Shown in pieces: positions 36,013 through 46,831 of a stretch of DNA of 64,000 bases; within the stretch, counting starts at the first letter, position 1; each line of letters begins with the position of its first letter. The stretch is from Paratinospora sagittata (taxonomy: Eukaryota > Streptophyta > Magnoliopsida > Ranunculales > Menispermaceae), in NCBI GenBank assembly GCA_035771175.1, contig CM069590.1, forward strand, positions 32,316,821 through 32,380,820, given 5' to 3'. Under the pieces are notes generated by a model. It worked only from the letters and a program-made list of their open reading frames with translations, made no database searches and had not been told where the DNA came from. The position numbers were made by a program, and so were the translations under genes.

Positions 36013-36206
36013 AGGTGTGTGGATATAATAGAGATAAGTCAGGGCCTTTTGAGGGGGCTTGATGGAGTGTGTTTTTGGCTTGCGGGGGAGCTTGCAGGAT
36101 GGACTTGAGAACACAAGAGAGCTTGCATTTTAGGGCCTATTGCTTTGGGTGTTTGGGATCATATTTCATGTTTCTAAGGATTTGAGAGCTAAAATGTGTT
36201 GGCTAG

Positions 36207-36701
36207 TAGGGGTGTTCACGGGTTGGGTTGGTTTGGGTTATGGCAAAATACCAACCCAACCCAATTAAGTTAGGTTGTAAAAATTTCAACCCAACCCAAC
36301 TCAATAAGACTCCTAAACCCAATCCAAACCAACCCACTAACTTCGGGTTGGTTTGGGTTGGGTTGATCGGGTTAGTCTACTTAATATATAAATTATAGAA
36401 TTACATGATCTACTCAATTTTTTAATTCTAAAAAACTATTTTAAGTCAAATATGACTATTATAATACTTATTAAGGTGAATTCTGACATGATATTTTTAT
36501 TATAATATTTTGAATAATTCTATGATAGTAAATGATTATAGTAAAATTGAAAAATATAAAACAATAACTATCACTTTTAAGTTGGTTCGGTTACGTTTTA
36601 TAAAACTTTAACCCAATTCAAACTAATTCAATATATAAACCAACCCAAAAAGTTCGATTCAGTTAGGTTAATCAGGTTGGTTGGGTTAATAAACACCCCT
36701 A
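36207..36701. mobile_element. H2, GGGTTGG-rich MITE, 495 bp
   Basis: Ends are TAGGGGTGTTCA and TAAACACCCCTA, an inverted pair, with subterminal GGTTGGG / CCCAACC repeats on both sides and an AT-rich core. TAGGGGTG termini are common in plant hAT-type MITEs. Flanking 8-mers ttggctag and tacgctgg match at 5 of 8, so a decayed 8 bp duplication is possible. No ORF of note; non-autonomous. Confidence 0.65.
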
Positions 36702-37079
36702 TACGCTGGTGGAGGGGTTGGGGTTGGAGAAGGCTTAAAGCTAGAATGTCTAGGCTATTGACCAAATTAGAAGTTCTGCACCAGTTGATCGCCCTCATAC
36801 CTTTAAGGATTTAGGTAGTGTTTGTCGACTTTACTTTTTTTAAAACTTAAATTTTAAAGTAATAAGAATAAATATTTGCTCTTATCAAGAAAATAGCAAA
36901 AGAAAATCGAGGCGTGAATTGTATCCATCTATCTTAACCCATAACCATTATATAGATAGTAAAATTTGAAAAAATATGAATTTGTATTCTTCTAACCAAC
37001 TTACTGGTTAAGATAAACGAATACCCTTTCATTTTCATGCCAAGGAGCACATAATTCCACTATACAAATTTCTATATTG
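36702..37079. other. AT-rich sequence, no gene recognised
   Basis: No stable ORF and no repeat shared with the rest of the window. It could be part of the adjacent LTR, whose far end I could not fix. Confidence 0.3.
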
Positions 37080-39212
37080 AATTGTGAGGGTACTTGCCAT
37101 TGTCCATCCATTATGGACACAACATTTTAAATATATTCATCAAGTAGAATTAATAAATTCAAGTCCAAGGCATTCACACGTGAAATAAACCACAAGGTCT
37201 TTACTAACGGTAATAATGTTCACTAAATTTTGATTGCCAATATAACCCATTTAAATAATAAACTTTTAAAAATCAAATAAAAATATTCAGCCCTGCCACC
37301 ACAATACCATCCCTACTACTCTGAACTACGTCACGAACTTGCGATTTTATTCTCTTAAGTACCTGCATATGAAAAATAGGGGTGAGCTTGAATGCCCAAT
37401 GGGTCATCTAAACAATTCACAACATTTTATCATGATATATACACAAGAACATTACAAACAAGTTTCACACATTAATCGTTGCAACATTTGATTGTTTGAG
37501 TCGAGAATTCTATCACGTTCTAAATCACGTACATTTAGGAAATCAAACCCAGGGTGGCACTACCCAAAATTAAGATTTAGTTGGCGATATTCATAATGAA
37601 TAACTGCCCCATAATAATCATTGGTGATATTCATCAGAATAACTGCCCCAAAACAGTCATTGGCGATATTCCTTAGAATAACTGCCCCATATGTGTTATT
37701 CTCATCTTAATCATGTTCTTTAATGAAGTCACAGTATCACACATGCAACATAAGTACGATACGTAACTTGTAATCACATGATATGTTCAAACCCCACAAC
37801 ACATGATATCATATCACAATGCCAAATATATTAGCATTCACATATAAATTTTATTATAATAATTATGCTAATACTATAATGTCATATATCACGTCATCAA
37901 ACTTTTAAAGTACACATGAATTACACACATCTAACATCAACTCGGGACAACAAATCATACACGTACATTATTATCATGGCCAACAATCACAATATATATA
38001 ATCATGTAAGATAAGCATGCACGAACAATTTAACAATACTATAAATCTAATTAATTTAATATTCTTATCTACATATCGAAATAAAATATTGTAAATGCAT
38101 AGAATCTTCCCCACCTCAATCGCTTAATCCTAATTTTTCGAGTTTCAAGACACGTGTCAGTTTCAACCCGCACACAATTTTTTTTTGCATATAAATTAAT
38201 TAATCGTATAATATCATTATATTATATTTATATGTATATATGTTGCAACATAACATATAATATACAATATATATTACGTATATGGTGTAGTGGTGGGATG
38301 TTTAACATATATATATATAACATATAATATACATAACGTATGAATCCTCAATAGTTGTGGTGATTATAACCTATAATACATATATTATATCAATATTTAA
38401 CGATGGTGGTGGTTGTTTCTTTACACGGTGGCGGTTGCTCTGTTTAAAAAAAAAACAAAAACAAAAGCTTGAGTTGCAAAGAAACTGGTTTAAATGGCGG
38501 AAAGAAATAAAACAGGGGAGAAAGAAAGGAAGGGGAAGGAAAAGAAGATGAGGAAAAGGAGAAAAAGAAGAAGAGAGTGGAAAGAGAGGAAAGAAGAAGA
38601 CCTTTCCTCATGGGCAGCAACAACCACAATCATGGATTTCGCAGCCTCATGGCTGAAAGCATAGCACATGTACTCTCTGTACAAAATCTGACGATTATTT
38701 TGTCATTTTCGGATAGAGTGATTCGTGGGGGAAAGTGGACTGATGAAGGAATGGAGTTAGGGAGAAGGTATAGTAATAAGAAGGGATGGAAAGAGTGTTG
38801 TAGGTGGTTCTTCCATGAAGTGCAAAACATAGCATCGTGCAATGAAAAGAAAGGGGAAAGAGAAGACGATGCTCACCTTTGATTCTTTAGCGGCCCCCGC
38901 TATTCTCTGGCGTCGTTGCATGCTTCCGGCTGGCACAAGGGAGAACGAGAGAGATGAAAGTGCTGATGGGTGTGGCGTTTGGAAGAGCTTTTGTATTTAT
39001 GTACTAGGGTTAGGGTTTTGTGGTGGTGATTTGGTTTCCAAATTTTGTCTTGTATGCAAGGAAGATTAATAGTATTGGAAACTTGCCATAATTTTGTATT
39101 GAAAAACTTGCCAAGATTTCTTTGGTGTGATTTGTAATTGATTCCTTAAAGGAATGCGAGAATAATGTTGAAATTAGAAAGTAGATATCCTCAAAATTTT
39201 CAGGGGATTACA
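37080..39212 (-). repeat. T, 3' LTR of another gypsy element (left limit uncertain)
   Basis: In sense it starts TGTAATCCCCTGAAAATT at 39212, directly after a purine-rich tract and the sequence AATTTCGGGACGAAATTTC. That junction is typical of the 3' end of Tekay/Del-type elements. A TATA-like GTACATAAATAC (minus) lies at about 38993-39004. A 40 bp tandem unit (ttggcgatattc-...-aataactgcccc) occurs three times at 37581-37690. The 3' end of the LTR, and so the left limit given here, is a guess; no matching 5' LTR is in the window. Confidence 0.6.
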
Positions 39213-39260
39213 TTCTTCCCGCCTTAAAAGAAATTTCGTCCCGAAATTAAAGTTTAAGCT
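39213..39260 (-). other. T, polypurine tract and 3' internal end
   Basis: Minus strand: GGGACGAAATTTCTTTTAAG then GCGGGAAGAA next to the LTR start TGTAATCCCC. It marks T as a 3' LTR with a small remnant of internal sequence. Confidence 0.7.
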
Positions 39261-40155
39261 TACTTACTTGATGATGTTACCAGTTGTATCTCGAAACCTA
39301 AAACGTTGAAAATATTCCATTAGCAGTCTATTAAATTTACCAACCCATTGATGAGTTTGAAGAAAAAATTGATAGTATGCACGTACACTTTGCAAAAAGT
39401 AAGAGTTAGCGAAAATATTGTTATTTCGGTAAATATTTTTGTTTTCTCTATCTTGTTAATTAACCTTTAGAAAAATAAACAATTTTTTTTTACTTATCAC
39501 TTAGAATCTTACCAACAGAGGCTCATTTTAAAATAAAAGCTAAATAAAGTTGCTAAACAAGCTTTTAGTCAGGAAAATGACCTGAGCCTCCAACCTAGGG
39601 GTGGTAAAAGAAAGAAAAACCAGGTTTGGATAAAATTGGGTTTGAGCAACTTCTTATAATAAGATACATACAATGTGCCTAGACCGGTTCCAATTTTAAA
39701 TTCAGATAACATTTTTCTAACCATACCTGACCCAATTAAGAACCGAGTTGTCCAATTTTACTCTAACTTTAAAAAGAGTATATTATATTTAATATTGATA
39801 AGTAACATTCATAAATGTAAACTATAGACAATAATACATAGGATTTATGACTAAATATCATATCCATATGTAAAAAAAATAATAATGATGATATAACAAA
39901 AGTGATTTCATGATAAGATTATGTACGTAATTATGTATTTTTGGTATGATAAGAAAAATTGACAATTTTAACAATGCATAAACTTGGTTTTTATACCCCG
40001 AATATTTAAAATTTCTTGTTTGGACCTAGTCCAAAATTTTTAATAGTAAAGCTTTAATCCCTTTTCTACTAAGCTGAACAAAATCGAACAACCAAGTTCA
40101 AATATACTTTGTTACCCCCTACTCCCCTACTTCCACCTAGCTGTTGAGGGAGATG
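39261..40155. other. AT-rich sequence without a recognised gene
   Basis: The first part may be more internal sequence of T. At about 39597-39800 an aggggtggtaaa start and a gggttt / acccaatt-rich stretch resemble a decayed H-like element. No ORF is credible. Confidence 0.3.
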
Positions 40156-42314
40156 TGTCACACCCCGTCCGGACGCCCCTAGACTGATGGGACACTTATA
40201 GGCGGGGCACAAATGCATTATAATAGTTATCGAGTGCGCAGGTACACAATTTAAGTACAAGTCTATTTTTATTGATTTCAGAATATGTTCTTATACAAGA
40301 TTTAGGCGGTCTAGAGACCGCCAATAATAAGAGAACATGCTCCCAAAATCTCTCCAACTAATTTAAACAATTAGGTAAGGGGTACAAAACGAGGGTCTGA
40401 AATACCTCCACCCAATCCACCTTAGACTCTTGTAAATGTTGGCCCAAATATGTCCAAGAAGGGGGTGAATTGAACACTTAGACGATTTAGAAAATAATAA
40501 CAATGGCAAAGATATAGTGCAGAAAATAAACAAATATGCACAGTCAATTTATAGTGGTTTGGCTACTTGCCTACATCCACTACCTAACCTCCTTTGTTAG
40601 GATTTTAACCTTGTCACTAAGGGATTCTCTTACGGGTGAGAATCAAACCGTTACACCTTTTCTCAACTTGTGGGTGTGAGAACAACTGTTACACTGCTCA
40701 GCTTACAGGCGTGAGACCAACCTATCTCAACTTACGGGTGTGAGAACTACCGTTTCTCAACTTACTGGTGTGAGAAGACCTGACTTTGTTGAATATAAAA
40801 TATCAACTCAGTAGTTTATCTAACTACTGTTACAACCTTGATACAGTATACAAAATATGAAATTGAATACAACTATATCCTATGAACTATCTCTCAAATT
40901 ACTCTTTCAGCACAGGATGATATAAGTTAAAACAGTGGTGAACGATTTGAGTGAAAACAGTTCAAAACTTCAAATAGATTTTCAGATAAAGATAGAATGT
41001 TAGCTCAGTATGAAAATCTTTTGAGTACGTAAAGTCTCCAAGAAAAACTACTGTGAAACAAGATTGACTTTAACGTTTTCTTGACCAGATGAAAATTCGA
41101 CTAACTTTCAAAAAGTGTTTTAGCTCAGAGAATTTTCGGTGCTTAACATTTACTCACCACAACTAGAATATATCACGATAGTGGCAACTGCACAATTCAT
41201 GAATATTTTATTTTTTTCTCCAGATACACGAATAAGGAAAGTTGTAGAAGACGTGGTTCGTGAATCAGAGAATATCTCTTACAAATACAGAAAATTAATT
41301 TTGTACGAAAAGTTGTTCAGAAAAGGTGGCAAAAATACGTACATGTCATAACAATAAAAATATCATTTATGTTGTTTTGTTCCTTTGAGGGGGCTCATAG
41401 AATATCAGCGTCCTACTGAACAACGAAGTGAGGGCGCTACTAAGTAGTAAGAGTCCTGACTTGCTTTGACAATTAAATGACTTAAAGCATGAGGACGTTA
41501 TTTTGTAGTAAACGTCCTGCTTGGTTTTAAAACGCAAAACATATGAGGGCGCTACTCAAGAGTAAGCATCCTGAACTATTAAAAGTAGCTTTAAAACAAT
41601 GTTTAAGTACGCTGACGGACGGTGAGCGTCCTGAAAGTTGCTTAAGTTGATTTTAAAGATGAGGGCGCTCCTACACAAGTAGCGGCCTGATAATTCATTC
41701 AACTTATACCTTATCAACATCCTTAAAGATAGAAATCACTTAAAGATAAAAGAAAATCTTTCAGCGAGCTGAAGCTTAATCAGCGTCCCGACACTCTCAC
41801 AGGTTGATAAGAGAAAGGTCACTACTAACAAGTAAGCGTCCTTATTAACCAGATCAATTCAACCTTGAGCGTCTTAACATTTTATCAGCGTTCTGACTCA
41901 TCAAGTCCAAGAGTGCGGTGCTAACATATTAGCGTCCTGAAAGACTTTATAAAAGTGGTTTTTGATTTCTCGATTAAATCACGATAAAACATAGAGTAAC
42001 CGGATTAAATCAAACATGCAACCAATCGATTAAAACATGCAGATGATAAAAATCTTGCTGAGAGTAAGTTGATTGATAGACGTTACAATCTAAGTACTGA
42101 TAGACTTAAAACTTCATTTTTCTATTCAATAGACTTGTGATTTAAGTTTCTTGATATTGATTCTTGATAAATCTGAAATACTTGACAAGATCATTAGATA
42201 GACCAACTGGAGATATTTGGAATCATCAATACCTTCATATCATGGAGTTCATTGAGATAACAGTAAAATGGTTATCAATGGGAATAGCTATTGCCTAGTG
42301 GGTAAAATAGTTTG
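40156..42314 (-). mobile_element. D-C, D-family LTR, 3' part, split by S6
   Basis: Starts TGTCACACCCCGTCC at 40156 and continues to 40436, then resumes at 42263-42314 after the S6 insertion (cagtgggtaaaatag homology). It then breaks at gtttg against the X LTR. The remainder of the same LTR lies inverted at 44480-45508. See the finding on the inversion. Confidence 0.75.
40437..42262 (-). mobile_element. S6, solo LTR (S-a) with perfect target duplication
   Basis: TGTTGGCCCAAATATGTCC to GAGATAACA, 1826 bp, flanked by gtaaa on both sides (40432-40436, 42263-42267). This is the cleanest S-a copy and defines the family ends. It carries the transcribed-side motifs cttacgggtgtgag at 40620-40780 and the U3 array gagggcgct / agcgtcctg at 41395-41945. 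No coding domain. Confidence 0.85.
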
Positions 42315-43491
42315 TGTAATACCCTGTATTTCACAAAAAAAAAATTATTACTATTTGGGCAACGCTCAAACATTCAGGCGCAATGCATGCCCAAACGTTC
42401 AGGCACATGCCAGAACGTTCATACGCATGCCAGAACGTTCAGGCGCATGCCCGAACGTTCAGGTGTCCTTCCCCGGGCGTAGCCAGGTTCTCACTGTACG
42501 TCCCTCCTCAGGAACGATGCTCTGGATTCACGTACTGATGTCCCTCCCCGGACGTAGCCGGGTTCTCATGTACGTCCCTCTCTAGAGAAATATAATGAAT
42601 AGCGAGCAATGCTCCTAACTATTCTATGAGTCATAAACCATATACGTCCCTAGGTGGTGATATGTATGATGCCAATGTATGAACTGGTCTAGTCTACTGG
42701 TCTGGTCTTTTCTTGACATTTAGACTGACTTTGGCAACGTCTGGTGATCCTTATTAGGGTCGGTATCACGACGTGCAAGGTTAGGACATTCAATATTACT
42801 TGTATAAGCTGATAGCTTTCAATAAGACCAACTAGATCAGTCCCCAATTGAGAGGTGAGACACAAGGTCTGCTTAAATACCAATCGCCTAGAGCAGCCCG
42901 CTGCCTCCCGTTCACTATTTAAAGTTACTAAGGACAAGACCGAGTCTAGTTGAGTCAGATTGACCACAAATCCGGCATTATAACAGTGCAATACATGAAT
43001 TCCAAATATACAGGCATAAGTACGGCAGTATAAACATTATATGACATAATGCAGTGTAAATGAACAGTAGACATAATAATAATTGAATGTAAACTTTAAT
43101 AAAAGTTATGAAACACGCAAACCTATGTTTTGTTCCCCACTTTCAGATAAAACTTCTTCTTTCAGATCTGGTGCTTTCCTCCGGACAGAACTTTGTTGCA
43201 CCGCACTGAGAGTCTCGGATAGAGAGTCTCAGAACTAAAACTCAGAATAAGTGGAAGGGAGAAGAAAATCACAAGAGAAGGTGATTTGGTGTGAGGAATG
43301 AGAAATGAGGAGGGTTCCTTATATAGAGATTTTTGGCGCCTGAACGTTCGGGCATGCGCGTGAACGTTCTGGCATGCGCCTGAACGTTCGGGCATGCATT
43401 GCGCCTGAACGTTCGGGCATGCATTGCGCCTAAACGTTCGGGCGTTGCCCAAATAGTAATAATTTTTTTTTGTGAAATACAGGGTATTACA
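42315..43491. mobile_element. X, rearranged D-family LTR with inverted ends
   Basis: The first ~145 bp (TGTAATACCCTG... ending in the 20 bp gcatgcccgaacgttcag repeats) read in plus orientation. From about 42461 the rest is the LTR in minus orientation, ending CAGGGTATTACA. The join lies at a short shared CAG before gtgtccttcccc. So both ends are the LTR 5' end and form an imperfect inverted repeat, and the normal GTGTGACA end is missing. Flanks are gtttg (left) and aaaac (right), which do not match each other but each match a flank of the LTR at 45509-46826. Confidence 0.75.
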
Positions 43492-43496
43492 AAAAC

Positions 43497-44393
43497 CCTA
43501 ATCACTTTATTTGAAATTAAAATGCAACGGATAAGTTCTTTCATAAAAATGGAGTTAACAAAGACGTTGAAAAATCTCTGTCAAAAAGAGTTTACAAAAG
43601 AATAACAATGCATTAGAAGTGTGACAGTTTGCATGTAAGAAAGAAAACAACTTTTTTTGACACATGCTCTTGAGCGTCCTATAGCTTTAGGAGTGCGCTA
43701 TTGTGTTGGAAACCCAGAAGACTCAACTTGACTATGAGCATTCGGTTGCTCCATGAGCGTTCTGAAGAATGATAACCCAAGAGTTGGTTTAGTCTCCGTC
43801 AATTTAGGAGGGTGCTATAGCTCAATGAGCATCCTGGTAGAACTTGCCCAAAAATTTCCTAGAAATTTAAGCGTCTTATAGTCGTAGGAACCTCATGCAG
43901 TACTGGCCTGATATTTTAAGTGACTGGCCACTGCATGAGCATCCTAAAGCGCTTTGAGCGTCCTACTCGAAATTGAGATTTTGAAATTCTTTTGACTTTT
44001 AAAGTTAGATTGGATCAAACTCGTTTGGATCGAATTAAAACATTCTAAAGCATTTTTGAATCAAATTGAGCATTTTGAAAGATCGATTAAAATCAAATTG
44101 AAATTTGATAAATGAAGTCAAACGTTTCTGAGCATGAAAAAATCATTTTGAAAACTTTGAGGAATGAGATGGAATTTGTTGAATCATGTCCAGGTGAAGT
44201 TCTACAAGCCTAACAAGATACTAAGCAAACTAAAGATAATTGAAATAACATTCATTGCTTGAGAATTGTCCAAAGCTTGATCTTGAGAAAGCTCCAACAA
44301 GTATCTTTACATATAATTGATATATCTGCAACAATAATTAATATGGTGTGGAATGAGGTTTGTAATCATCAAAATATCTCTCATATGGGTCAA
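43497..44393 (-). mobile_element. S8, truncated S-family LTR in the inverted segment
   Basis: It contains the gagcgtcct / aggagtgcgct motif array (43668-43985) and an S-type end region (ggtttgtaatcatcaaaatat) at about 44350-44393. The TGTTGG end is missing. Confidence 0.5.
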
Positions 44394-44479
44394 TAAGATT
44401 CTTCGTTTATAAGAGTCCATCTCATCTCTTTTGGGTATCCCTGCTAGGGTTTTCCTCTTGGTATAATCAAAGTCCCATA

Positions 44480-45508
44480 TGTAATACCCCTGGTTTACAC
44501 AGAAAAAGGGCATTGCCCGAACGTTCAGGCATGGGGACCTTTATAAAAGAAGCCCCTTCCCCCCCTCATTTCTCACACCACAACTCAAATTTCTCTCTAT
44601 CTCTCTTTGGGTTGGTTTCCTTCACTCTCCTTATGATTTTCTCTCTCCTCTTTTGAGACTCTCTCTCTTACAGACTCTTTTTGCAATGCGAAGTTGTTCT
44701 CCTCGGGAAAAAACGCCTGTTTTGGAAAGAAGTGCAATTTGAATGTGAGAATGAAACATAGGTTTGCATGTCTTATGACTTTTCATAAAAATTTCATTCA
44801 TTTATCATTATGTCTATTATTCACCTACGCTGCATTATAATGTATAGTGTTCATACATGTCATGCTTATATCTTTATATTTAGAGTCCACGTATTATACT
44901 GTTACTATGTCGAATTAGCGGTCAATTTGACTAAACCAGACTTGGTCTTGTCCTCAGTAACTTTGAATAGTGAACGAGAGCCAGTTTGTTGCTCTAGAAG
45001 ACTTGGCATTTAAACGGGACTTTGTGTTCCCACCTCTCGACCTGGGGACTGGTCTGGTTGGTCCTATTGAAGGTGGTCCGCTTGTATAGATGATACTGGA
45101 CATCCTAACAATGCACGCAGTAATGCTGACCCTGATAGGCATCACCAGGCGCTGCCAAATCCTGTTTAATGAAAGTAAAGACCGGACCCGCACATACATA
45201 GTCATTATACATGAAATAAGAACCACCTAGGGACGTAAGTGGTCTGTGATCTATGGATTATTTACTGGTGCAATTGTGCCCATTATTATTGATGCTTCCC
45301 CTGGATATGGACATACAATGTGAACCCAAGATTACCTGGAGATAGACATTATACGTGAACCCAGGGCAATATACAGTCACAAAGCCATTAAGAGACGGTG
45401 TTATATATACTTACCTGTTAAGCCATTGTGCATTGTTTATGATGCATTGTTGTGTATATCTGATGTATGATTATGATGTCTTATTTATTAATTGTCATAT
45501 TCACAAAC
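44480..45508 (+). mobile_element. D-C, remaining 5' part of the LTR begun at 40156, now inverted
   Basis: Starts TGTAATACCCCTGG with TATA-like CTTTATAAAAG at about 44528-44538. It runs in plus orientation to attgtcatattcacaaac, the exact homologous point at which the 42314 piece stops (its reverse reads gtttgtgaatatgacaat). The ORFs in it are fortuitous. Confidence 0.75.
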
Positions 45509-45540
45509 TGTAATACCCTGTATTTCACAAAAAAATATTA

Positions 45541-45627
45541 CGTTCAGGCGCATGCCAGAACGTTCAGAGGCATGCCAGAACGTTCAGAGGCATGCCCGAA
45601 CGTTCAGGCGCATGCCCGAACGTTCAG
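45541..45627 (+). repeat. 20 bp tandem array of palindromic motifs in the U3 of B
   Basis: Four full units start at 45541, 45561, 45581 and 45601, plus a partial fifth: cgttcaggcgcatgccagaa with few changes. Each unit contains GAACGTTC and GCATGC, both self-complementary. The same array occurs at both ends of X (about 42360-42460 and 43335-43445). Other D LTRs have only one or two such motifs. No spacers, so not a CRISPR. Confidence 0.9.
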
Positions 45628-45640
45628 TGCCAAAAATCTC

Positions 45641-45650
45641 TATATAAGGA
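45641..45650 (+). promoter_or_regulatory. TATA box of the D-family LTR B
   Basis: TATATAAGGA follows the 20 bp array by 13 bp and precedes the accctcctcatttctc leader, which is shared by the D LTRs. Confidence 0.6.
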
Positions 45651-46526
45651 ACCCTCCTCATTTCTCATTCCTCACACCAAATCACCTTCTCTTGTGATTT
45701 TCTTCTCCCTTCCACTCATTCTGAATTTTAGTTCTAAGACTCTCTGTCCGAGACTCTCGGTGCGGTGCAACGAAGTTCTGTCCGGAGGAAAGCGCCAGAT
45801 CTGAAAGAAGAAGTTTTATCTTAAGGTGGGAAACGAAACATAGGTTTGTGTGTTTCATTACTTTTATTAAAGTTTACATTCAATTATTATTATGTCTACT
45901 GTTCATTTACAATGCATTATGTCATATAATGTTTATACTGCCGCACTTATGTCTGTATATTTGGAATTCATGTATTGCACTGTTATAATGCCGGAGTTGT
46001 GGTCAATCTGACTCAACTAGACTCGGTCTTGTCCTCAGTAACTTTAAATAGTAAACGGGAGGCGGCGGGCTGCTCTAGGCGATTGGTATTTAAGCAGACC
46101 TTGTGTCTCACCTCTTAGCTGGGGACTGATCTAGTTGGTCTTATTGAAAGCTATCAGCTTATACAAGTAATACTAAATGTCCTAACCTTGCACGTCATGA
46201 TACCGACCCTAATAAGGATCACGAGACGTTGCCAAAGCCAGTCTAAATGTCAAGAAAAGACCAGACCAGCAGACTAGACCAGTTCATACATTGGCATCAT
46301 ACATATCACCGCCTAGGGACGTATATGGTTTATGACTCATGGAATAGTTAGGAGCATTGCTCGCTATTCATTATATTTCTCTGGAGAGGGATGTACATGA
46401 GAACCCGACTACGTCTGGGGAGGGACATCAGTACGTGAATCCAGAGCATCGTTCCTGAGGAGGGACGTACAGTGAGAACCTGGCTACGCCCGGGGAAGGA
46501 CACCTGTACGTGAACTCAGGCTTTTT

Positions 46527-46826
46527 TGTCACGCCTGGGTTGCACACAGTGCCCCCTACCCAGGGTGATGGGTACCTCCAACTCAAGCGTACCCCAGCCA
46601 ATATATACCACATAATATTGTCACATCCCAGTACACAGCACACCGCAGTGTCTAATACCCCCGGGATCATTTGTGTGGACAAATGATCCCGGGGGTATTA
46701 GACACTGCGGTGTGCTGTGTACTGGGATGTGACAATATTATGTGGTATATATTGGCTGGGGTACGCTTGAGTTGGAGGTACCCATCACCCTGGGTAGGGG
46801 GCACTGTGTGCAACCCAGGCGTGACA
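46527..46826. repeat. Perfect inverted repeat, 148 bp arms, 4-base loop
   Basis: 46527-46674 and 46679-46826 are exact reverse complements by my reading, separated by GTGG. The outer ends are TGTCACGCCTGGG / CCCAGGCGTGACA, an LTR-type end. Identical 48-residue stretches in the two opposing ORFs across it confirm the arms. It could be a true recent fold-back or an assembly artefact. Confidence 0.9.
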
Positions 46827-46831
46827 GTTTT

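Larger units (their letters stand above)
45509..46826 (+). mobile_element. B, D-family LTR with a fold-back 3' end
   Basis: Begins TGTAATACCCTG, has the 20 bp U3 array and TATA box, and is colinear with other D LTRs to about 46520 (gtacgtgaactcaggc). The normal last ~400 bp are replaced by a 300 bp hairpin that ends GGCGTGACA. Flanks are caaac (left) and gtttt (right). Confidence 0.8.

Noticed and set aside
38990..39025. Telomere-like ctagggttagggttt
   Set aside because: Only two units; it lies near the TATA-like box of LTR T and looks like a short promoter motif, not a telomeric tract.
40151..44484. Target duplication for the D-C LTR
   Set aside because: After undoing the inversion the flanks read agatg and tatgg, which do not match; not claimed.
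45541..45627. CRISPR-like regular repeat (20 bp period)
   Set aside because: Units are head-to-tail with no unique spacers, inside an LTR of a plant genome.
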